A stretch of DNA of 64,000 nt from Pontibacter pudoricolor (GTDB lineage: Bacteria > Bacteroidota > Bacteroidia > Cytophagales > Hymenobacteraceae). This document shows positions 18,135 to 27,663 of this stretch, piece by piece. Numbering within the stretch: the stretch's first letter is position 1; every line of letters begins with the position of its first letter. The notes beneath the pieces are model-generated. The model did not search any database, was not told the origin of the DNA, and saw only the letters and a list, made by a program, of their open reading frames with translations. The stretch covers positions 2,728,001 to 2,792,000 of the forward strand of contig NZ_CP048106.1 in the NCBI RefSeq assembly GCF_010092985.1. Direction: 5' to 3'. The position numbers were made by a program, and so were the translations under genes.

Positions 18135-18998
18135 TTATTTTCGTATAGTTGTATGGCCATCTCTGGAGTGCTCCAGTTCAAGTTCACCTTTCGGTTCTTT
18201 CTTCATTTCTGAATCTGCCTGGCTGCCAACTCCGCCTTTGGCTATAGTTATACCGCCATCTACCATATAAGTCGCGCCTGTTACATAACTCGCCTCATCC
18301 GATGCCAGGAACAGGTAAACATTGGCAACTTCCTCCGGGGTGCCTCTGCGGCCCATCGGGGTAGCTTCTTTCATCATTTTCACCATCTTGCTGTCCATCG
18401 GACCAGTGCTTTCGTGGGTCCAGGCGGTATCTATAGGGCCGGGGCCAACTATGTTGCAGCGCACCCCAAACTGCGCCTGCTCTACGGCCAGGCCGCGCAT
18501 AAATGCATGTATAAAACCTTTGGTGCCGCCATACGGTGTGTTCTGGGCAATGCCCAACACACCAGCCTCAGAACCCGCCGACACGATGTTACCTTTGGTT
18601 TTATGCAGTTCCGGCAGTGCGGCTTTGCTCATTACAAAAGCCGTTTTCACATTATTCTTCAGCATGTACTCAAAAGCTTCTTCAGAGTAGTCCTGCAGCA
18701 TGTTTACTTCCGGAAAAACGCCGGCATTATTTACAAGTATGTCGAGTTTGCCGAATTGGCTTACTGCAGTTTCCACGCAGCGTTTGGCATTGCCTTCCGT
18801 CGAAATGTCAGCAGTAAACGGCAACGCGGTTCCTCCCTCCTTCTCAATTTCTTTTGCCACAGCCTCCACCGGGTCTTCGGGGAAGCCGGCAACTATAACA
18901 CTTGCGCCCTCGCGGGCAAACTTTTTACAAATGGCTTCGCCGATACCTGAGCCGCCGCCGGTTACAATAGCAACTTTACCTTTTAGTCTGTCTCCCAT
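18135..18998 (-). CDS. SDR-family oxidoreductase
   Basis: A 287-aa classical short-chain dehydrogenase. The cofactor motif TGGGSGIG is at 13-20, NNAG at 90-93, the catalytic Ser in VSAGSEAG (about 140-143), and Y156-x3-K160 in YGGTK. The C-terminal MVDGGITIAKG is typical of glucose-1-dehydrogenase/3-oxoacyl-reductase-like members. A charged tail of about 30 residues (EMKKEPKGELELEHSRDG) extends past the fold. The substrate cannot be predicted. It is convergent with the 142-aa gene. Confidence 0.88.
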   Translation of the reverse strand: MGDRLKGKVAIVTGGGSGIGEAICKKFAREGASVIVAGFPEDPVEAVAKEIEKEGGTALPFTADISTEGNAKRCVETAVSQFGKLDILVNNAGVFPEVNMLQDYSEEAFEYMLKNNVKTAFVMSKAALPELHKTKGNIVSAGSEAGVLGIAQNTPYGGTKGFIHAFMRGLAVEQAQFGVRCNIVGPGPIDTAWTHESTGPMDSKMVKMMKEATPMGRRGTPEEVANVYLFLASDEASYVTGATYMVDGGITIAKGGVGSQADSEMKKEPKGELELEHSRDGHTTIRK

Positions 18999-19158
18999 AG
19001 TTTAGTAAGTTTAGATAGATGATGAAAAATGTACTTTATTAACGGGCGTGGCAGCGGCTTGTTCAGTACTTATCTTACAGTGAATACGATACCATTTCAA
19101 CTATAAAGCGTAAGAAGGTACAAGTATCAATTTAAACATCACACTCAGTGCAATTCAT

Positions 19159-19791
19159 ATGAGTCTATTATTTAATATTTTGCCCGAGTCTCTGGAAGAA
19201 AGGCTGGAGACTGAACACCTTATCCTGAGACCCTACCAGGAAGGTGATGAAAACGATTTTATGCGTGTACTGCACGAAAACTCAGACATTCTGAATCCTG
19301 CCTTCAGTGGCCGTATAGTGCGTGTAAAAGCGCTGGAAGATGCCCGTATCCAGATGCAGCAGCTCCGCACCGACTGGGACAACCGTAAAACCTTCGACTT
19401 TGGAGTCTGGATAAAATCGGACAATACTTACCTCGGTGACATTGCTCTCAAAAATGTAGACCATAAAGTACCTAAAGCTGAGATCGGCTTATATTTTACC
19501 GGCTGGCCAGAAACCAAAGAACTCGTACAGGAAGCATTACAAACGATACTCAATTTTGCGTTTGATATTCTCCAGCTAAACAAAGTTTACATCCGGTGCA
19601 CAGCCAGTAACAGATTTTACGGCGAGTTGGCTAAAGACAATGGCTTTGTGGAAGAAGGAACCCTGCGCAGTGATTTTAAAGGAACAGACTCCGAAGAGCT
19701 GCACGATCTGACCTATTTTGGAATGACGCGCGACGACTTTGAAACGCAACGCAGTCAGCATAAATCCAAAAACTCGAGAGAACTGGTCTGA
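19159..19791 (+). CDS. GNAT-family N-acetyltransferase (RimJ/RimL-like)
   Basis: A 210-aa protein of the RimJ/RimL type: it opens with ETEHLILRPYQEGDENDFM, continues with YLGDIALKN and AEIGLYFTG, and ends with NKVYIRCTASNRFYGELAKD before GFVEEGTLR. Members acetylate ribosomal proteins or small molecules from acetyl-CoA. The specific acceptor is unknown. It is monocistronic; the downstream spacer to recA holds no gene. Confidence 0.85.
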   Translation: MSLLFNILPESLEERLETEHLILRPYQEGDENDFMRVLHENSDILNPAFSGRIVRVKALEDARIQMQQLRTDWDNRKTFDFGVWIKSDNTYLGDIALKNVDHKVPKAEIGLYFTGWPETKELVQEALQTILNFAFDILQLNKVYIRCTASNRFYGELAKDNGFVEEGTLRSDFKGTDSEELHDLTYFGMTRDDFETQRSQHKSKNSRELV

Positions 19792-20083
19792 CAACTATAG
19801 TTTGCGTTGGGTACTAAGATTTCCGGAACTATAAGTCAACTATAACTCCCGGACTAAAATCCTAATATTTTTAGCATACCAACTATAGCTACTGCGGTTA
19901 CAATGCAAACTTTACTTATCCGGCCCTTATAGCAACCTGCTGCTTTATACTATAGTTACCCATAAAAAACTTTTGAAAACAGGAAGAAAAAAGCATAAAT
20001 AATGGGACAAAAGCCACGCGGGTTATGTTAAGAACAGACAGCAGCAATCAGCTAAAATAATTAGCAAAATATAGGTTAACTTT
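19792..20083. other. Spacer upstream of recA
   Basis: Nothing coding. The stretch is dense in AACTATAG/TATAGTT copies (three full CTATAG sites at about 19795, 19887 and 19950). No LexA-like palindrome stood out. The recA promoter lies at its right end. Confidence 0.45.
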
Positions 20084-20115
20084 TTTGCAAATTGGATCTG
20101 AATGTTGTAATTTCA
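20084..20115 (+). promoter_or_regulatory. recA promoter
   Basis: TTTG (20084-20087) is followed after 20 nt by TAATTTCA (20108-20115), which matches the Bacteroidota -33/-7 arrangement with two mismatches at the end of the -7 box. It lies 31 nt before the recA ATG. Confidence 0.6.
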
Positions 20116-20146
20116 CAATCAAATTAAGCTAAATAAGAAAGAACAC

Positions 20147-21196
20147 ATGAGTGTAAGCAACGAAAAACTTAAAGCCCTGCAGCTGACCATCGACAAGCTC
20201 GACAAGACTTACGGTAAAGGCACTGTAATGAAGCTTAGCGACAACAAAGTAGAAGACATTCCTGCTATCTCTACAGGGTCTCTTGGGTTGGACATAGCTT
20301 TGGGTATTGGCGGTTTGCCACGTGGCCGTGTAATTGAGATCTACGGTCCTGAATCTTCTGGTAAAACCACGCTTACTATGCACGCTATTGCCGAAGCTCA
20401 GAAAGCAGGTGGCCTGGCAGCATTTATTGACGCAGAGCACGCTTTTGATAAAGCATATGCCGAGAAACTCGGAATTGATACAGAAAACTTATTGATATCG
20501 CAGCCGGATAACGGTGAGCAGGCACTTGAGATCGCTGATCATCTGATCCGTTCTGGCGCTATTGATATTATCGTAATTGACTCAGTGGCTGCCCTGGTAC
20601 CAAAAGGTGAACTGGAAGGCGACATGGGTGACAGCAAAATGGGTCTTCAGGCTCGTTTAATGTCTCAGGCACTTCGTAAGCTGACAGGTACGATCAACAA
20701 AACAGGATGCTGCTGTATCTTTATCAACCAGCTTCGTGAGAAGATTGGTGTGATGTTCGGTAACCCTGAAACGACAACCGGTGGTAACGCCCTTAAATTC
20801 TACGCATCCGTACGTCTGGATATTCGTCGTATTGGTCAGATTAAAGAGGCTGCCGATAACATTACAGGTAACCGTACCCGCGTGAAAGTTGTGAAGAACA
20901 AAGTAGCGCCTCCGTTTAAAGTGGTAGAATTCGACATCATGTATGGCGAGGGTATCTCTAAAGTAGGTGAGATCCTTGACCTTGGCGTGGAGCTGAACAT
21001 AGTGCAGAAATCCGGTTCATGGTTCTCTTATGATGGCAACAAGCTGGGCCAGGGCCGCGATGGCGTGAAGCAGATCCTGCTTGACAACCCTGAACTGATG
21101 GATGAGATCGAGCAGAAGATCAGAGCCATTGTAAAGGGTGAGCCTGAAAAAGTAGCTGAAGTTTTAGAAGATAAATCAGCCGACAGAGGTGAATAA
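20147..21196 (+). CDS. recA: Recombinase RecA
   Basis: A 349-aa RecA. The Walker A motif is GPESSGKT (67-74), Walker B lies in [12 protein letters not shown], and the loop region [20 protein letters not shown] is conserved. RecA forms filaments on single-stranded DNA, promotes strand exchange and drives the SOS co-protease activity. The length and ends are normal for Bacteroidota. It has its own promoter and a perfect terminator. No recX follows. Confidence 0.99.
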   Translation: MSVSNEKLKALQLTIDKLDKTYGKGTVMKLSDNKVEDIPAISTGSLGLDIALGIGGLPRGRVIEIYGPESSGKTTLTMHAIAEAQKAGGLAAFIDAEHAFDKAYAEKLGIDTENLLISQPDNGEQALEIADHLIRSGAIDIIVIDSVAALVPKGELEGDMGDSKMGLQARLMSQALRKLTGTINKTGCCCIFINQLREKIGVMFGNPETTTGGNALKFYASVRLDIRRIGQIKEAADNITGNRTRVKVVKNKVAPPFKVVEFDIMYGEGISKVGEILDLGVELNIVQKSGSWFSYDGNKLGQGRDGVKQILLDNPELMDEIEQKIRAIVKGEPEKVAEVLEDKSADRGE

Positions 21197-21216
21197 ACAT
21201 TATTCAGTGAACTAAA

Positions 21217-21258
21217 ATAATAAAAAAGGTGCTATAACAATGGCACCTTTTTTATTAT
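21217..21258 (+). terminator. recA terminator
   Basis: 21217-21232 and 21243-21258 pair perfectly over 16 bp (core AAAAAAGGTGC/GCACCTTTTTT) with a 10-nt loop. The right arm contains the U tract. Confidence 0.88.
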
Positions 21259-21444
21259 AACTGCAGCAAAAAAGTAACTTAAAGTGTTAACTTGCAATGT
21301 ATAACGCAGTATAAAAACTATAATAAGAGGTTGTTGCTGCGCGTATTAAAAACAACAAAACAACCTGAGCAAACTGCTTAAGCAAACTTAAATTCGGGAT
21401 AACCGGAGAGAGTTGGTATGAAAGTTGAATAAAACATACTAGTA

Positions 21445-22275
21445 ATGCAGACCCTTATAATGAAGAATATGAAGAAGTCTACTCCTGTCATCCTTCTGCT
21501 TGTGATCGTACTTTCTGCCTTTTCTATGAAAGACAGCATGCGTACAATCCGTAACGAAAGTTTTTCGACTGGCGAGATACTCAAGTATAAAGTACACTAT
21601 GGCCCTATTACAGCAGCCGAAGCAACTATAGATGTATCTGACCAACTACATACTATAAATGGCCGCCCCAGCTACCGCGCTACGGTATATGGCCGCACAA
21701 GCAGCTCTTTCGATATTTTTATTAAAGTACGTGATACCTGGCAGTCTTATATCGATACGGCAGCTATAGTACCACACCGCTTTCACCGCAATATAGAAGA
21801 AGGCAGTTACCGCAAGAAAGAGACAATAGACTTTAACCACAACAGTAATATTGCAGCTGTTAAAGTAAAGCGAAAGAAAGACCCGGAGAAAACCAGCACC
21901 CATAAAGTATCTGATAACGTGCAGGATATTGTGAGCGGTTTCTATTATTTAAGAACGCTGAACTATGATAGAATGCGCAAAGGTGAAAAGCTGACCATAA
22001 AAGGTTTTTTTGAAGAAGAGAACTTTGACATGGAAGTAACTTACAAAGGCCGCGAAACTGTTAGCACAAAGGCCGGTAAAATAAAAGCGATAAAACTGGT
22101 ACCTAAAATGCCGAAAAACGAAATGTTTAAAGGCGAGAATGCCATTACTGTTTACCTGTCTGATGACGATAACAAAGTACCCGTACTGATACAAGCGGAA
22201 ATGTTTGTAGGGTCGATAAAGGTGGACCTCTACGAGTTCCGGAACCTGAAACATAAGCTAGTCGCAAAGAAATAA
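21445..22275 (+). CDS. DUF3108-like exported protein
   Basis: A 276-aa protein with an N-terminal hydrophobic export segment. ATGs at codons 1, 6 and 9 are all possible starts; KKSTPVILLLVIVLSAFS is the hydrophobic part. The mature region matches the DUF3108 pattern: GEILKYKVHYGPITAAEATI, DIFIKVRDTWQSYID near the middle, DIVSGFYYLRTL, then KTKAGKIKAIKLVP-like strands and a final YEFRNLK. The fold is expected to be a beta-rich periplasmic lipocalin-like domain. The molecular function of the family is not established. Confidence 0.78.
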   Translation: MQTLIMKNMKKSTPVILLLVIVLSAFSMKDSMRTIRNESFSTGEILKYKVHYGPITAAEATIDVSDQLHTINGRPSYRATVYGRTSSSFDIFIKVRDTWQSYIDTAAIVPHRFHRNIEEGSYRKKETIDFNHNSNIAAVKVKRKKDPEKTSTHKVSDNVQDIVSGFYYLRTLNYDRMRKGEKLTIKGFFEEENFDMEVTYKGRETVSTKAGKIKAIKLVPKMPKNEMFKGENAITVYLSDDDNKVPVLIQAEMFVGSIKVDLYEFRNLKHKLVAKK

Positions 22276-22310
22276 ACAAAAAAGCCAGCCAAACCGCTGG
22301 CTTTTTTGTT
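22275..22310 (+). terminator. Terminator after DUF3108-like gene
   Basis: AACAAAAAAGCCAGC (22275-22289) pairs perfectly with GCTGGCTTTTTTGTT (22296-22310) over 15 bp. It begins at the stop codon. Confidence 0.88.
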
Positions 22311-22478
22311 ATGCATAGTGGCAGCTATGTTAAGAAAAGGTTATCATTTACCTATAACTGAGCAGTTTGCCCGAAACATAGTACCTTTACAATAGCAAAA
22401 GAATACCAGCTATAGTTCATGCTCAGTCAGGAGCTATAGTTACAGACAGAATATACAGTAACCTAAAGCGTCAAAATC

Positions 22479-23168
22479 GTGCAAACTGCATCTAAATACA
22501 AGATACTGATCGTGGACGATGAGCCCGATATAGTGGAACTGCTGCACTACAACCTTACCCGCGAAGGCTACGAAGTGGCTCAGGCTGATAACGGCAAAAG
22601 AGCCATAGAAGTAGCCCAGGCTTTTAAACCGGATGTAATACTGATGGACGTGATGATGCCTGTTATGGACGGGATAGCTGCCTGCCGGCAACTGCGCGAA
22701 ATGAACGACTTTAAACAAACGCACATTATTTTCCTGACAGCCCGCGCCGAGGAGTTTTCGGAGGTAGCTGCTTTTGATGCCGGCGCTGATGATTTTATAA
22801 CCAAGCCCATTAAGCCTCGTGCACTTTTAAGCCGCCTCGCTGCCTTTGCCCGCCGCGATGCACAGCAGGATGAGCAGGAGCAAACTATAGACATAGCAGG
22901 CCTTAAAATAGACCGCACCAGCTTTGCTGTATACAAAGGCGAACAAAAAATAACCTTACCTAAAAAAGAATTCGAACTGCTGGCTTTCCTGGCATCTACA
23001 CCAAATAAAGTATTTACCCGCGAAGAACTGCTCAACAACATCTGGGGCAGCGATGTGTATGTAATTGCAAGAACTGTTGATGTGCACATCCGGAAAGTGC
23101 GCGAAAAAGTTGGCGAAGACCACATCAGAACTATAAAAGGGGTTGGCTATAAGTTTAACACCGACTAA
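22479..23168 (+). CDS. OmpR/PhoB-type response regulator
   Basis: A 229-aa regulator. The receiver domain has Asp13/Asp14, phospho-acceptor Asp57 (ILMDVMMPVMDG) and Lys109 (ITKPIKP). A winged-helix DNA-binding domain follows (KEFELLAFLASTPNKVFTR, then VYVIARTVDVHIRKVREKVG). The start is GTG at 22479; no in-frame ATG lies between it and the conserved ILIVDDEP. The cognate histidine kinase starts 5 nt after the stop. A PhoB-like phosphate role is possible but no pho gene is nearby. Confidence 0.92.
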   Translation: MQTASKYKILIVDDEPDIVELLHYNLTREGYEVAQADNGKRAIEVAQAFKPDVILMDVMMPVMDGIAACRQLREMNDFKQTHIIFLTARAEEFSEVAAFDAGADDFITKPIKPRALLSRLAAFARRDAQQDEQEQTIDIAGLKIDRTSFAVYKGEQKITLPKKEFELLAFLASTPNKVFTREELLNNIWGSDVYVIARTVDVHIRKVREKVGEDHIRTIKGVGYKFNTD

Positions 23169-23173
23169 GCCGC

Positions 23174-24208
23174 ATGAACCTGAATTCGCGTACTCTTACA
23201 TTGCTTATTTCGTTGGCGGTGGCTTTGGTGCTTACCGCCTTTTTGGCGTTAGCTACTTACTTCTCATCCAGAGGGCTTATAGTTGCGCTGGTACTGGTTT
23301 TTATCAGCTGCTTTCTGCTGGTTTATTTCTCATATGAAGCGCTGGTGCTCCGTGAGATCAAAAATGTTTACTCTACCCTTGACCGTGTAAGACGACAGGA
23401 CCCCAAGAGAGCCGAAGGCCGTTCCTTTTTTACAGCTGACCCTTTGCTCAAAATAAAGAATGAGATTTACGAGATAGCGGCCAAAAAACAGCTGGAAATT
23501 GATGAATTGAAGCGATTGCAAAAGATGCGCAGCGAGTTCCTGGCCGATGTATCGCATGAACTGAAGACTCCGATATTTGCAGCACAAGGCTTTATACACA
23601 CCTTGCTGGATGGCGCTATAGACGATGAGAACGTTCGGGATAAGTTTCTGAAAAAGGCTGCCAATAGTTTAGACGGACTGGATACGCTGGTGCAGGATCT
23701 GATCAGTATTTCGCAGATGGAGAATGGCGTAATAAAAATGCAAAAACGCAATTTCGACATTATACCGGTGGTGCAGGAAGTATTTGAGCAACTGGAAAAC
23801 AAGGCTTCGGAACGCAACATTACCCTGCACCTGGCAGCGCAGCCAGGCGAGCACATAAACCTGCACGCCGACCCTAACCGCATCAGGCAGGTATTTATTA
23901 ACCTGATAGATAACGCCATAAAGTATGGTCGTGAGGGTGGCAACATCTGGGTATCGTTTACGGAGGGACGTAAAAAATACACGATAACTGTTAAAGACGA
24001 CGGCAAGGGAATAGCGGAAGAGCACATTAACCGTATTTTTGAACGCTTTTACCGGATAGATAAGAGCCGCGCCCGCACAGAAGGAGGTTCCGGCCTGGGT
24101 CTGGCCATTTCCAAACACATTGTAGAAGCCCACCGCTCTTTTATAGCCATAACCAGCGTAATAGATAAAGGCTCTACCCTACGTTTCAAGTTACTTAAGG
24201 CTAAGTAG
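23174..24208 (+). CDS. PhoR-like sensor histidine kinase
   Basis: A 344-aa kinase. Two membrane helices (about 8-29 and 33-56) leave almost no periplasmic loop. A HAMP-like/linker coiled segment follows, then the phospho-acceptor box FLADVSHELKTPIFA (His128), N box LINLIDNAIKYG, G1 DDGKGI and G2 GGSGLGLAISKHI. With so little periplasmic sequence it probably senses within the membrane or through partners. It forms an operon with the response regulator. Confidence 0.92.
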   Translation: MNLNSRTLTLLISLAVALVLTAFLALATYFSSRGLIVALVLVFISCFLLVYFSYEALVLREIKNVYSTLDRVRRQDPKRAEGRSFFTADPLLKIKNEIYEIAAKKQLEIDELKRLQKMRSEFLADVSHELKTPIFAAQGFIHTLLDGAIDDENVRDKFLKKAANSLDGLDTLVQDLISISQMENGVIKMQKRNFDIIPVVQEVFEQLENKASERNITLHLAAQPGEHINLHADPNRIRQVFINLIDNAIKYGREGGNIWVSFTEGRKKYTITVKDDGKGIAEEHINRIFERFYRIDKSRARTEGGSGLGLAISKHIVEAHRSFIAITSVIDKGSTLRFKLLKAK

Positions 24209-24302
24209 ATTTCATTGGTAGCTTACAGAAGTCTGACGTTATCCTTTTACCAAACTATAACGTCACCCATTCAGCAATTCAACCATTCAATAATTTTATG
24301 AG

Positions 24303-24310
24303 TATCTTTG
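24303..24310 (+). promoter_or_regulatory. -7 box before the pseudouridine synthase gene
   Basis: TATCTTTG is an exact TAnnTTTG match, 52 nt before the ATG at 24363. A proper -33 TTG is not visible. Confidence 0.45.
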
Positions 24311-24362
24311 CAGAATAAATGGCCTGGCAAACTATAGCTGCGCTCTGTAAAGTATATTACAC

Positions 24363-25073
24363 ATGAAATACCCGGTTTTTAAAGACCTGATTATATTTGA
24401 GAACGAAGACTACATTGTAGTTAATAAACCGCCCTTTCTGGCAACGCTGGAGGACAGAACACCCAATACTACCAACCTGCTGAAAATTGCCCGCCAGTAC
24501 AACCCGGATCTGCAGGCCTGCCACCGCTTAGACAAAGACACTTCTGGTTGCCTTGTATTTGCCAAAAACCCGGAAGCTTACCGCCACTTATCCATGCAGT
24601 TTGAGCACCGCCAGGTTTATAAAGTATATCATGCTGTGGTTTGGGGTACTTTTAAGTTCGAAGACCAGCTGGTAAGTAAAGCTATTCTGCCTAATGCGAA
24701 AGGTGTTGCCAAACTTACACCACAAGGCAAACCCGCCGAAACCTACTTCACTACTTTAGAGAACTATAACCGCCACACGCTGGTAGAGTGTATGCCTGTA
24801 ACCGGGCGACTGCACCAGATACGCGTGCACCTGGCTTCGTTAAAAGCGCCTATAGTTGGCGATTCGTTGTATGGCGGAGAAAATTTATACCTGAGCAGCC
24901 TGAAGCGTGGCTATAACCTGAAACAGCAGACGGAAGAACTACCCTTGATCAAGCGCTTTGCCTTGCACTCGCACACTATAGGTTTCAGGTTAATGAACGA
25001 TGAGCCGGTAAAGGTCGAAGCGCCTTACCCGAAAGATTTTGCCGTATTAGTAAAGCAACTCAGAGCGCAGTAG
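24363..25073 (+). CDS. RluA-family pseudouridine synthase
   Basis: A 236-aa RNA modification enzyme. The catalytic motif ACHRLDKDTSGCLVFAK holds Asp57, and GRLHQIRVHLASLKAPIVGD is the second family signature. It lacks an N-terminal S4 domain, so it is a short RluA-type enzyme. It converts specific uridines in rRNA or tRNA to pseudouridine. The exact position cannot be deduced. Confidence 0.9.
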   Translation: MKYPVFKDLIIFENEDYIVVNKPPFLATLEDRTPNTTNLLKIARQYNPDLQACHRLDKDTSGCLVFAKNPEAYRHLSMQFEHRQVYKVYHAVVWGTFKFEDQLVSKAILPNAKGVAKLTPQGKPAETYFTTLENYNRHTLVECMPVTGRLHQIRVHLASLKAPIVGDSLYGGENLYLSSLKRGYNLKQQTEELPLIKRFALHSHTIGFRLMNDEPVKVEAPYPKDFAVLVKQLRAQ

Positions 25074-25098
25074 ATTTTTTGACAAAGGATTTTATGAC

Positions 25099-25136
25099 AA
25101 AGGACAAAAGAGCTATAGTTGCCTCTTTTGTCCTTT
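25099..25136 (+). terminator. Terminator after pseudouridine synthase gene
   Basis: AAAGGACAAAAGAG (25099-25112) pairs perfectly with CTCTTTTGTCCTTT (25123-25136). The 10-nt loop is CTATAGTTGC, so a CTATAG motif forms the loop itself. A T tract follows. Confidence 0.85.
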
Positions 25137-25223
25137 TTGCTTTTTTGTCTGAACCGGGATTAAGGTGGATTAATGAGATTTTCTACCCGCTTTTTCGGAC
25201 ATCCTTGTCAGAAAGCCATCTGC

Positions 25224-25289
25224 CGGGGATTTCCAAATCCCCGTTATACGATAAAAATGCATCCCATAAACGCGGACTTGGAAGTCCGC
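25224..25289. repeat. Pair of REP-like palindromes
   Basis: Two short palindromes lie 28 nt apart: CGGGGATTTCCAAATCCCCG (25224-25243) and GCGGACTTGGAAGTCCGC (25272-25289). Each has 8-9-bp arms and a 2-nt centre. The arrangement resembles bacterial REP doublets in an intergenic spacer. No RAYT-type transposase gene is in the window. Confidence 0.55.
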
Positions 25290-25367
25290 AGCAGGCGGGG
25301 GTTGGGGTCCTCTTTTAAGTTTCGGAGACAGGTGTCTGAAACAGCATTTTCTATCCTTTGTCAAAAA

Positions 25368-26348
25368 TCACCCCACCCGCAACACAATCTTCCCGATGTT
25401 CTTATTCTGCTCCATATAACGGTGTGCTTCGGCAACGTCTTCCCAACTATAAACCGAATCAATAACAGGCTTTAGCTTTCCTTCTTTAAATAAGGGCAAG
25501 GCAAAATGGCTCAGGTCTTCTGTCAGTTTAATCTGGTATTCTTTTGAGCGGGAGCGCAATGTAGTGCCAATTACCTGCAACCGTTTGGATAATATTTTCC
25601 TGAGGTCAACATTATCTACTTTACCGCCGCCTAAGCTGGCAAGTATTACCAACCTGCCGTCCAGCCGCAGGCAATCCAGGTTCTGGTTAAAATAGGGCCC
25701 GGCTATAAAATCGATGATCACATCTACACCCTCGTTATTGGTATAGGCCAGCACTTCGTCTTCAAACGGTACTTCTTTATAGTTAATGGCTTTGTGTGCG
25801 CCCAATTCTTTGCAGGTCTGTAGTTTTCCTTCGGAGGCCGTAACCAGCACTTCGGCTTTAAGCGCCCGGGCAAGTTGTATGGCAGCTGTACCTACTCCAC
25901 TGGCCCCTGCATGTATCAGTACACGTTCGCCTGGCTGTAACTTACCCAACCATGTCAGCGCCTGCCAGGCAGTTAAAAACACCTCCGGAATGGCGGCCGC
26001 TTCCTCAAAACTCAGGTTATCCGGAATGGGCATCGCCATTTCTACGTTAATAATTGCATACTCGGCATAACCGCCGCCGGGCAGCAACCCGAAAACCTTA
26101 TCGCCTTTCTGATACTTTGTACAGTTAAAACCAGCTTCTTCTACAATTCCTGCTATCTCTAACCCAAGTATTGGGCTGGCACCTTTGGGAGGCGGGTATT
26201 TGCCTTGCCGCTGCATCGTATCGGCGCGATTCAGGGCGGTGGCATGTACTTTTACCAGCAGTTCGTAAGGACCAGGTAAAGGCTGTTCATATTCGCCAAG
26301 TATAAGTTGTTCGGGTCCGCCGGGTTGTTTTACAAGTATGGCCTTCAT
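25368..26348 (-). CDS. NAD(P)H:quinone oxidoreductase, zinc-free MDR type
   Basis: A 326-aa medium-chain dehydrogenase/reductase close to the PIG3/QOR group. It has an N-terminal GroES-like fold (MQRQGKYPPPKGASPILGLE), the nucleotide motif HAGASGVGTAAIQLA, and no catalytic-zinc cysteine set. Such enzymes reduce quinones or enones with NADPH. It is the last gene of a possible minus-strand series with the permease gene 56 nt upstream. The physiological substrate is unknown. Confidence 0.87.
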   Translation of the reverse strand: MKAILVKQPGGPEQLILGEYEQPLPGPYELLVKVHATALNRADTMQRQGKYPPPKGASPILGLEIAGIVEEAGFNCTKYQKGDKVFGLLPGGGYAEYAIINVEMAMPIPDNLSFEEAAAIPEVFLTAWQALTWLGKLQPGERVLIHAGASGVGTAAIQLARALKAEVLVTASEGKLQTCKELGAHKAINYKEVPFEDEVLAYTNNEGVDVIIDFIAGPYFNQNLDCLRLDGRLVILASLGGGKVDNVDLRKILSKRLQVIGTTLRSRSKEYQIKLTEDLSHFALPLFKEGKLKPVIDSVYSWEDVAEAHRYMEQNKNIGKIVLRVG

Positions 26349-26404
26349 TGTTAGAATTAGTGGTATAGTTTATAGTTAGATACTATAGTTTGCAATGGCT
26401 TGTT

Positions 26405-27628
26405 TTACTCTCTTCGGATGGCATCTACCGGGTCAAGTTTTGCGGCCCGCATGGCAGGGTAAGTTCCGAACACGATACCAATCGCAATGGCAACTATAGT
26501 TATAACCACGAATGTATCGAACGTATAAGCAGCCTGGAATGGTACATCGGTCAGGGCTTTAATAATTGGCACAACGCCCAACGTGGCCAGCACACCCAGC
26601 GATAACCCCATGAAACTGCCAAACAACGACACGGTTACCGACTCAGCCAGGAACTGCATGAGTATATCGTGCTTTTTAGCGCCCATGGCTTTGCGCACGC
26701 CAATTTCCACGGTACGTTCGGATACTGATATCAGCAATACATTCATCACGCCGATGCCACCAACTATAACCGAAATACCAACTATAAGCCCCATGATCAC
26801 CCGGAACAGTAAAAACCCTTTTGCGGCCTGCTCCACTCTGCCTTCGTTGGTTACTACTACAAAATCAGTCGGGTCACCTTTAACATTTGTTTGCAGCCAT
26901 CGTTCTGCCTCTTTTTTGAAAGCCTGCACCTGCTCTACATCATCCACTTCAAACACCACGCGTGGCGGATCTGCTTTCAACTCTGCATCTGTAAACAAAC
27001 TGATGGGCAGGTAAATCTCGGGCCTCTCCTGCTTTTTAGGCTGTAGCACCCCGATCACTTTCACTGCCTTGTCTTTATAAGTTATAGTTTGCCCAACTAT
27101 AGTTTGTACCGGATCTTTACCTGCAGCCTGCTTAGCGAACACATCATTTACAAAAGCAACAGGAGCATTATCAGCAACATCTTCAGGTGAGAATAATCTG
27201 CCGGTTTTTATAGTTGCCGCTGTAGGATGAATGGCGTTTATACCCTGCACTGTAGCACCAACCTTACTGCTGTCCGGCAACTGCACTTCGCTGTTTTGCA
27301 TAAACTGTATGTACCCTGTGGCCGGAATTGTCATGGCTTCATCAAAAGCCCTGAAGCGCTCATAGTTCAGGTAACCATAGTTTTCTTTTTGCAGGCGAAC
27401 CTCGTTTACGCGCTTATAGGTTTCGGTTTGCACCATCACGGCCTTCAGCGATGTGGTAGTCGCTATCTGGTCGCGGGCAAACTTCTCCATGCCATCTATC
27501 AGTGAGAGCACTGTTACCAGGGCACCCACCCCTATTACAATGCCAAGTATAGACAGCAGCGTATAGAACAACCTGGTGCGGATGTTGTGCAGCGCTAAGG
27601 CAAAAGAGTTAAGTAGTTTTTTGAGCAT
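26405..27628 (-). CDS. MacB/FtsX-type ABC transporter permease
   Basis: A 407-aa permease with one N-terminal helix (LLSILGIVIGVGALVTVLSL), a periplasmic MacB-like core domain (about 45-270), and three C-terminal helices. The FtsX signature VSERTVEIGVRKAMGAKKHD lies between the second and third helices. These proteins act as mechanotransmitters in export of lipoproteins, peptides or drugs. No ATPase or membrane-fusion partner is adjacent, so the partner genes must be elsewhere. Confidence 0.88.
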   Translation of the reverse strand: MLKKLLNSFALALHNIRTRLFYTLLSILGIVIGVGALVTVLSLIDGMEKFARDQIATTTSLKAVMVQTETYKRVNEVRLQKENYGYLNYERFRAFDEAMTIPATGYIQFMQNSEVQLPDSSKVGATVQGINAIHPTAATIKTGRLFSPEDVADNAPVAFVNDVFAKQAAGKDPVQTIVGQTITYKDKAVKVIGVLQPKKQERPEIYLPISLFTDAELKADPPRVVFEVDDVEQVQAFKKEAERWLQTNVKGDPTDFVVVTNEGRVEQAAKGFLLFRVIMGLIVGISVIVGGIGVMNVLLISVSERTVEIGVRKAMGAKKHDILMQFLAESVTVSLFGSFMGLSLGVLATLGVVPIIKALTDVPFQAAYTFDTFVVITIVAIAIGIVFGTYPAMRAAKLDPVDAIRRE

Positions 27629-27663
27629 AGGTTTATGGGTGCAGCATTGTTCTTAGCGTTTCT

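Noticed and set aside
18414..18950. 178-aa open frame opposite the SDR gene
   Set aside because: Antisense shadow of a gene with intact catalytic motifs; no domain or promoter.
25079..25318. 79-aa open frame after the pseudouridine synthase gene
   Set aside because: It runs through a terminator hairpin and the REP-like palindromes; the sequence has no protein-like character.
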